Source: Streptosporangiaceae bacterium
Lineage (GTDB): Bacteria; Actinomycetota; Actinomycetes; Streptosporangiales; Streptosporangiaceae
Direction: 5' to 3'
Assembly: GCA_030039095.1 (NCBI GenBank)
Contig: JASHQP010000588.1
Location: forward strand, 1 to 5,843
Length of the DNA: 5,843 bases
Shown: piece after piece, positions 1-3,695 of the stretch
How positions within the stretch are numbered: the first letter of the stretch is position 1
How the letters are laid out: each line of letters opens with the position of its first letter
Position numbers and translations under genes: made by a program
The notes under the pieces: model-generated
Databases searched by the model: none
The model's input: the letters and a program-made list of their open reading frames with translations, nothing else
What the model was told of the DNA's origin: nothing

Positions 1-4
1 CCCG

Positions 5-100
5 CCCGCAGCAACCCGCTCCCCCGCCCGCGGGAACCCGCCCCGCCCCCCGCGGGAACCCGCGCCACCCGCCCGCGGGAACCCGCGCCACCCGCCCGCG
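5..100. repeat. GC-rich tandem repeat, 22-23 bp period, each unit a short palindrome
   Basis: Units begin at 5, 27, 49 and 72, with a truncated fifth at 95. The units at 49-71 and 72-94 are identical over 23 bases; 27-48 is close and 5-26 is degenerate. Three of the units carry the core CGCGGGAACCCG, and in the last two full units it extends to CGCGGG-AA-CCCGCG, an inverted repeat with a two-base centre. The array may continue left of the window. Its function is unknown; it could be an intergenic minisatellite, a protein-binding array or the remains of a transcription-termination region. Confidence 0.75.
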
Positions 101-113
101 AGGCGCGAGCAGC

Positions 114-167
114 AGTGTCGCCGGCCCGCCGCTGCTGTTAGAGCGACAGCGCCGCGCCGGCGACACT
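114..167. terminator. Large stem-loop with 12-bp perfect arms; possible factor-independent terminator
   Basis: AGTGTCGCCGGC at 114-125 is the exact reverse complement of GCCGGCGACACT at 156-167. The 30-base interior can form a second small stem, GCTGT (134-138) with ACAGC (146-150). No T-tract follows on either strand, so this is not a classical intrinsic terminator, although actinomycete terminators often lack one. It lies about 220 bases past the stop of the leftward operon and could end transcription from either side. The inverted repeat is directly visible; the terminator role is inference. Confidence 0.45.
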
Positions 168-362
168 AATGGCTCCCGGTTGGCAGCCCGGCCAGAACGG
201 CCAGAATGTCCCTTATATTGTGATCTGATCCAGGGTCACGGGAGGGGTTTCGGGCCAGTCTCTATTTCGGATGGTTGATTCGCTTTTTCCGGTCGTGCCG
301 ATACTCGGGCTGTGGCGGGAGCCATGTCTGGATCGGCGGCAGGAGGGCGGGATGCGGGTTGC

Positions 363-380
363 CCCGGCCGGGCTGCCGGG
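363..380 (-). terminator. Small GC hairpin just past the NRAMP-like stop codon
   Basis: On the leftward transcript CCCGGC and GCCGGG can pair as a 6-bp stem around a 6-base loop. The stem starts five bases beyond the TGA at 386-388. There is no following T-tract and the region is so GC-rich that short stems are common by chance, so this is a weak candidate for the operon terminator. Confidence 0.25.
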
Positions 381-385
381 CGCGG

Positions 386-2128
386 TCAGCTGTGGCCGGT
401 GCCCAGCTGGACGGCCTTGACGATCAGGAGCAGGACCGAGACGACGAGGTAGCCGCGCAGCGTCAGCACGCCGAGCTTCGTGCCCGTCGACCACTGCACC
501 GGCTCGAGCAGGGCCAGCGGCGGCATGCGCCAGTTGAGACGCTCGGCGGCGGTCATCTCCCTGGCCGGGTGCGGCGACGGGGGCGGGCGGCGCGACTTGG
601 TCATCTGCAGATAGATCGTGGCGGTGATGCCGGCGACCACCATCCCGATCGCCAGCCAGATCGCGATCGCCCCGGAGTTGAACGAGGGGAACAGCGTCGA
701 TATCACCAGGGTGCCGGACAGCACCAGAAGCACCGCGATGATCACGCCCGCGACGACGTTGAGCCAGCGGCGGTTCATCCACGGGCCGAGGACCTCCGCG
801 TCGTTGCACAGCAGCAGGAGGAACACGCTGGCGCTCGGCAGCAGCACCCCGGCGAGCGCCTGCACGGCTTCGGTCAGCAGCCCGAGCGGAGCATGCGGGA
901 TCAGCACGATCCCGGCCGCGGCCACGATCATCGCGGCGTAGGTGGCGTAGAACGTCTTCGCGTCGCGGAAGCTGCGGTGCAGCGAATGCTTCAGGTTGAA
1001 CACGTCGCCGAACGCGTAGCTGGTGGACAGGGTCACCGCGGCCGCCCCGATGATCGACGCATCCAGGAGCGCGATCGCGAACAGGGCGCCCAGCACGTAG
1101 CTGTGCACCCGAAGCGCGTCGGCGATCCCGAGCGCGTCGGTGAAGTGCCCGGCCCGGCCGGTGCTGACCGCCGCGTACACGGCGACGGTCAGGATCGCCG
1201 TGGCCCCGATGACCACGACGAACGCGCCCAGCGTGGTATCGCCCCGCTCGTACTTGATGAAGCGGGGCGTGATCCGCTTGTCGATCACGTTCGACTGCTG
1301 GAAGAACAGCTGCCACGGGGCAACCGTGGTGCCGACGATCGCGATGATCAGCAGCACAGCGGTCGAGTTGACGCCCCCCTGCACGCTGGGCACGACGAAG
1401 TGGTAGCCGATCTGCCCCCAGTGCGGGTGCGAGAGGATCAGCAGCGGCAGCAGCACGAGGCTGACTGCGATGAACGCGAACATCGAGCGCTCCCAGCGCC
1501 GGAAGCTCCCGCTCATCGTGATGCCGATCAGGACCGCCGCGGCGACGGGCACCGAGATGTACGAGCTGACGCCGAAGTAGCTCAGCGCCAGCGAGACCCC
1601 GATGAACTCGGTGACGATGGTCAGGAAGTTGAGCAGGAACAGGTCGCCCACGCTGAACCAGCCCCAGAACCGGCCGAACCGCTCGTTGATCAGCCGGGCG
1701 TGGCCGACCCCGGTGACGGCGCCGAGCCTGACGACCATCTCCTGGTTGACGATCAGCACCGGGATCAGCAGCAGCAGCACCCACAGCAGGCTGTAGCCGT
1801 AGTCCTGCCCCGCCTGGGCGTAGGTGGCGACCCCGCCGGCGTCGTTGTCGCCCACCATGACGATCAGGCCCGGCCCGATGATCGCGAGGAACGTGACCAG
1901 CTGCCGCTTCCAGCCGGAGCGCTGATCGTCGTCGAGCCGGATCCGCCCGAGCGCGCCCTCGATGTCCCCGAGGTGCGCCTCGTCGAGCACCGCGGCCGGC
2001 CTGGCCACGGCGTTCTCGTGGGTGAGCTGCGGGCTGGCCTGCTGCTGCGGGCTGGCCTGCTGCGGGCTTTCTGGACGGGGTGGGGGGTCGCGCGGGTGCG
2101 CGGGGTCGCGCGGGTGCGCGTCGCTCAC
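386..2128 (-). CDS. NRAMP-related (SLC11/NRMT-type) divalent metal transporter, probable Mg2+ uptake
   Basis: The 580-residue protein belongs to the SLC11/NRAMP fold of inner-membrane divalent-metal transporters. About residues 1-70 are a hydrophilic Pro/Gln/Ala-rich leader; about twelve hydrophobic segments follow between 76 and 575. The TM1 metal motif, normally DPGN, reads DNDAGG at 94-99: the Asp is kept (D96) and the Asn position is glycine (G99). The TM6 motif, normally MPH, reads APW at 270-272, so the metal-ligating Met is alanine. These changes remove the soft ligand favouring Mn/Fe and, as I recall, match the NRMT branch shown to carry Mg2+ and Mn2+. The GTG start overlaps the upstream stop as GTGA and has GGAG seven bases ahead, implying translational coupling to the MgtE/CBS gene. 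The TGA is at 386-388. Family assignment is firm; Mg2+ specificity is inferred from the motifs and the partner. Confidence 0.93.
   Translation of the reverse strand: MSDAHPRDPAHPRDPPPRPESPQQASPQQQASPQLTHENAVARPAAVLDEAHLGDIEGALGRIRLDDDQRSGWKRQLVTFLAIIGPGLIVMVGDNDAGGVATYAQAGQDYGYSLLWVLLLLIPVLIVNQEMVVRLGAVTGVGHARLINERFGRFWGWFSVGDLFLLNFLTIVTEFIGVSLALSYFGVSSYISVPVAAAVLIGITMSGSFRRWERSMFAFIAVSLVLLPLLILSHPHWGQIGYHFVVPSVQGGVNSTAVLLIIAIVGTTVAPWQLFFQQSNVIDKRITPRFIKYERGDTTLGAFVVVIGATAILTVAVYAAVSTGRAGHFTDALGIADALRVHSYVLGALFAIALLDASIIGAAAVTLSTSYAFGDVFNLKHSLHRSFRDAKTFYATYAAMIVAAAGIVLIPHAPLGLLTEAVQALAGVLLPSASVFLLLLCNDAEVLGPWMNRRWLNVVAGVIIAVLLVLSGTLVISTLFPSFNSGAIAIWLAIGMVVAGITATIYLQMTKSRRPPPSPHPAREMTAAERLNWRMPPLALLEPVQWSTGTKLGVLTLRGYLVVSVLLLIVKAVQLGTGHS
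2031..2121 (-). repeat. Two 18-bp in-frame tandem duplications in the transporter's N-terminal leader
   Basis: Two separate repeats, each with an 18-base period, lie within the first codons of the transporter gene. Copies at 2086-2103 and 2104-2121 encode the repeated HPRDP near the N terminus. Copies beginning at 2031 and 2049, with a partial third at about 2064, encode repeated Gln/Ala/Ser/Pro blocks (ASPQ). Both keep the reading frame and fall in the leader that precedes the conserved stretch beginning near residue 46. This suggests slippage in an unconstrained, disordered tail. Confidence 0.7.
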
Positions 2129-3432
2129 GTTGGATCTCCGTGGTGCGCGTCGGGCGGCTGCGCGGCCTCCCGGCGCCGCCAGTCGTCCGGCAGCGTGACC
2201 TCGAGCACGTCGTCGACCGTGATGACGCCGATCATCTTGCGGCGCTCGTCAACGACGGGGATCGTGATCAAGTTGTAGTCGCTCATCAGTACAGCCACGT
2301 CAACCACGTCGGTATCCGCCCCGACCCGGACCGGATCGTCGTCGTAGATCTCTCTCATCGGCGTCAGGGGTTCCGCCTGCACCAGGGAAACCAGCCGGGC
2401 CACGCCGCACAGCCGACCGCGATGGTCGATGCAGTGCACGCTGGTGAGCGCCTCCGGCTGCAGGCTCGCCGACCGCGCGACGGCCGCCAGCGCCTCGCCA
2501 GCCACCGTGTCGCAGTCGACGGCGAGGAAGTCCACCCCCATGAGCCCGCCCGCGCTGGTCGGGTTGAAGCCCATCAGCGTCAGAACCTTGGTGCGCTGCC
2601 CCTGGGGAAGGAGGTCGAGCACGGGCTGCCGCCGCCGCTGCGGCAGTTCGGCGATCGCGTCCGCCGCGTCGTCGGCGCGCATCCGCGACAGCACCTCGGC
2701 GATCTCCGCGTCGGTCCGGGCGCCGAGCAGCCGAGTGGCCAGGTCCTCGTCCAGCTCCTCGAAGACGTCAGCCTCGAGCTCCGGGTCGGCGTGCACCTGG
2801 CCCAGGATCTCGGTCTCCTCCTCCTTGGAGGCGTTCTCGATCAGGTCGGCGATCTGGGCCGGCTTCAGCCTGCGGATCCGGGCGAACGGCCCGCGCATCA
2901 GCGCGCTGCCGGTGTGACCGATCAGCGGCTCGAACTTGGCCCACTCCCGGAACGAATGCTCGCTGGGCTCGCCGTGCCCGGACCCGAAGAGCCACCGCGC
3001 CTGCCGGTGGGTGTCTACCCCGGCGACCACCCAGTCATCGCCCGGCTGCACAAGCTCCAGATCGCCTGCCTTGATCAGCTGGGCGCTCTCCACGTCGATC
3101 AGCCGGTGGCCGAGCACGTCCGCGCGCAGCAGCACCTCACCGTCGCGGCGCTCGAACTGGCGCAGATCGAGCTTTGCGCTGGTGAGCTTCACCTCATCGC
3201 TGCCCAGCGAGGACACCTGCTCGATCGGCACGTAGAGCTCGCGGCCGCCCACGGTCGCGACCAGGCCGGTGACCAGCGGGCTATCGGCCCCGCGCAGCCG
3301 GACGATGAGGTCGGACAGCCGCCCGATCGACTCGCCGCCCCGGTCGGTGATCGGCCGCCGCAGCAGCTCTGACAGGTGCAGGGTGCCGGCCTGGCCGGCT
3401 CTCGGGGCCGGAGCCGCCGGTGTCGCGGTCAT
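2125..3432 (-). CDS. Soluble MgtE-N / CBS-pair protein with PRC-barrel-like N terminus, probable Mg2+-sensing regulator of the adjacent transporter
   Basis: The 435-residue protein has no membrane segment and should be cytosolic. Residues about 17-75 resemble a PRC-barrel (SELLRRPITDRGGESIGRL), and 95-130 look like a second such unit (LLRADVLGHRLIDVESAQLI). Residues about 188-290 are an acidic helical MgtE-type N domain (LKPAQIADLIENAS, then ADDAADAIAELP). Residues about 291-360 form a first CBS domain, entered by the MgtE-like PTSAGGLM, and 361-412 a second ending IPVVDERRKMIGVITVDDVL. In MgtE channels these two modules bind Mg2+ and close the pore. Here the sequence stops after DDWRRR and a short tail, without the plug helix or transmembrane domain. 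The ATG at 3432 has GGGAGG eight bases ahead. It is first in the operon and overlaps the transporter gene by four bases. The regulatory role is inference from architecture and context; such proteins are often misnamed magnesium transporters. Confidence 0.92.
   Translation of the reverse strand: MTATPAAPAPRAGQAGTLHLSELLRRPITDRGGESIGRLSDLIVRLRGADSPLVTGLVATVGGRELYVPIEQVSSLGSDEVKLTSAKLDLRQFERRDGEVLLRADVLGHRLIDVESAQLIKAGDLELVQPGDDWVVAGVDTHRQARWLFGSGHGEPSEHSFREWAKFEPLIGHTGSALMRGPFARIRRLKPAQIADLIENASKEEETEILGQVHADPELEADVFEELDEDLATRLLGARTDAEIAEVLSRMRADDAADAIAELPQRRRQPVLDLLPQGQRTKVLTLMGFNPTSAGGLMGVDFLAVDCDTVAGEALAAVARSASLQPEALTSVHCIDHRGRLCGVARLVSLVQAEPLTPMREIYDDDPVRVGADTDVVDVAVLMSDYNLITIPVVDERRKMIGVITVDDVLEVTLPDDWRRREAAQPPDAHHGDPT
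2136..2139 (-). promoter_or_regulatory. Ribosome binding site GGAG for the transporter, inside the upstream gene
   Basis: On the minus strand GGAG lies seven bases before the GTG at 2128-2126, within the final codons of the MgtE/CBS gene. Together with the GTGA overlap it supports the GTG as the true start. Confidence 0.65.
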
Positions 3433-3440
3433 CGGGATTG

Positions 3441-3446
3441 CCTCCC
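3441..3446 (-). promoter_or_regulatory. Strong ribosome binding site GGGAGG for the MgtE/CBS gene
   Basis: On the minus strand GGGAGG sits eight bases ahead of the ATG at 3432-3430. It is the best Shine-Dalgarno match before any start in the window and fixes that start. Confidence 0.8.
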
Positions 3447-3481
3447 AGATGGGTCGGCTCGGTGCCGTAGTCCTACCCGGA

Positions 3482-3498
3482 TCACGGTCTTACCGTGA
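3482..3498. promoter_or_regulatory. Perfect 7-3-7 inverted repeat, candidate operator or leader hairpin
   Basis: TCACGGT-CTT-ACCGTGA is an exact dyad whose near end lies about 50 bases upstream of the MgtE/CBS start. As DNA it has the shape of a dimeric repressor site; as RNA of the leftward transcript it would form a 7-bp stem with a three-base loop. Its position in a divergent region suits control of the Mg2+ operon. No regulator is encoded in the window, so its identity is unknown. Confidence 0.45.
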
Positions 3499-3613
3499 CA
3501 CCCTGCCACGCGAACACCCCAGCCCGGGTACCCCCCTTCGGCCAACCAGCCTTCCCCGCCGAGGTGAACGTCTGGTTAACCTGGCCCGCAGGCGCCGCGT
3601 CAGGGGATTGCCG

Positions 3614-3625
3614 GCCAGGCCTGGC
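3614..3625. promoter_or_regulatory. 12-bp perfect palindrome GCCAGGCCTGGC
   Basis: This self-complementary 12-mer lies about 70 bases before the proposed start of the KimA-like gene, where an operator could sit. The sequence is GC-rich, so chance occurrence is a real possibility. Confidence 0.25.
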
Positions 3626-3679
3626 TCCCGCCGCGGGCCACCGCGATGGTATGAAGGCCACGTCAGCGTTGTTTGAGGT

Positions 3680-3685
3680 GGAGGG
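3680..3685 (+). promoter_or_regulatory. Ribosome binding site GGAGGG that decides the KimA-like start
   Basis: GGAGGG ends ten bases before GTG 3696 and sixteen before ATG 3702. The earlier in-frame ATG at 3651 has no Shine-Dalgarno-like sequence ahead of it. This favours GTG 3696, without excluding a leaderless start at 3651. Confidence 0.5.
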
Positions 3686-3695
3686 CGCAAGCGTC

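Larger units (their letters stand above)
1..385. other. Gene-free, repeat-rich flank downstream of the NRAMP-like gene
   Basis: I find no convincing gene here. The first 170 bases are extremely C/G-rich and contain the tandem array and the large stem-loop listed separately. From about 205 to 300 the sequence becomes clearly richer in A and T. A 9-base near-repeat (GGCCAGAAC then GGCCAGAAT) lies at 190-207. Several frames stay open across 1-140, but only because the region lacks A/T-rich stop codons. The 22-23 bp repeat period is not a multiple of three, so a continuous reading frame through the array would change frame at each unit, which argues against coding. An upstream gene ending just left of the window cannot be excluded. 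Confidence 0.7.
3433..3695. promoter_or_regulatory. Divergent control region between the Mg2+ operon and the KimA-like gene
   Basis: This stretch separates a leftward from a rightward gene, so it should hold the promoters of both. It contains the 7-3-7 dyad at 3482-3498, an 8-bp palindrome GGTTAACC at 3574-3581 and a 12-bp palindrome at 3614-3625. I see no well-matched -35/-10 pair on either strand. I also looked for an M-box (Mg2+) leader before the operon and a ydaO-type (c-di-AMP) leader before the permease and could not recognise either. Confidence 0.55.

Noticed and set aside
1..141. Plus-strand frame ending at TAG 139-141 as the tail of an upstream gene
   Set aside because: The repeat period of 22-23 bases shifts the frame between units, and the composition alone explains the lack of stops.
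169..228. Tiny plus-strand frame, ATG to TGA, 19 codons
   Set aside because: No ribosome binding site, overlaps non-coding repeats and has no support beyond a start and a stop.
219..240. TGTGA...TCACG resembling a CRP-type site
   Set aside because: The half-sites are 12 bases apart rather than 6, and no suitable gene start is nearby.
275..2278. Long open frame on the plus strand opposite the transporter gene (and others at 618-941 and 1140-1406)
   Set aside because: Its predicted protein is Arg/Asp/Gln/His-rich with no recognisable domain, and the minus strand encodes a clear NRAMP-fold protein. High-G+C codon bias opens such antisense frames.
2080..3372. Long open frame on the plus strand opposite the MgtE/CBS gene
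   Set aside because: No recognisable fold; the minus-strand product has clear MgtE-N and CBS motifs and a strong ribosome binding site.
3433..3650. Possible M-box or ydaO riboswitch in the divergent region
   Set aside because: Both were considered because of the gene functions, but I could not recognise the conserved core of either by eye; a covariance-model search would decide.
3651..3653. ATG 3651 as the permease start
   Set aside because: Not excluded but less favoured: no Shine-Dalgarno-like sequence precedes it, whereas GTG 3696 has GGAGGG ten bases ahead and the conserved region begins only after both.
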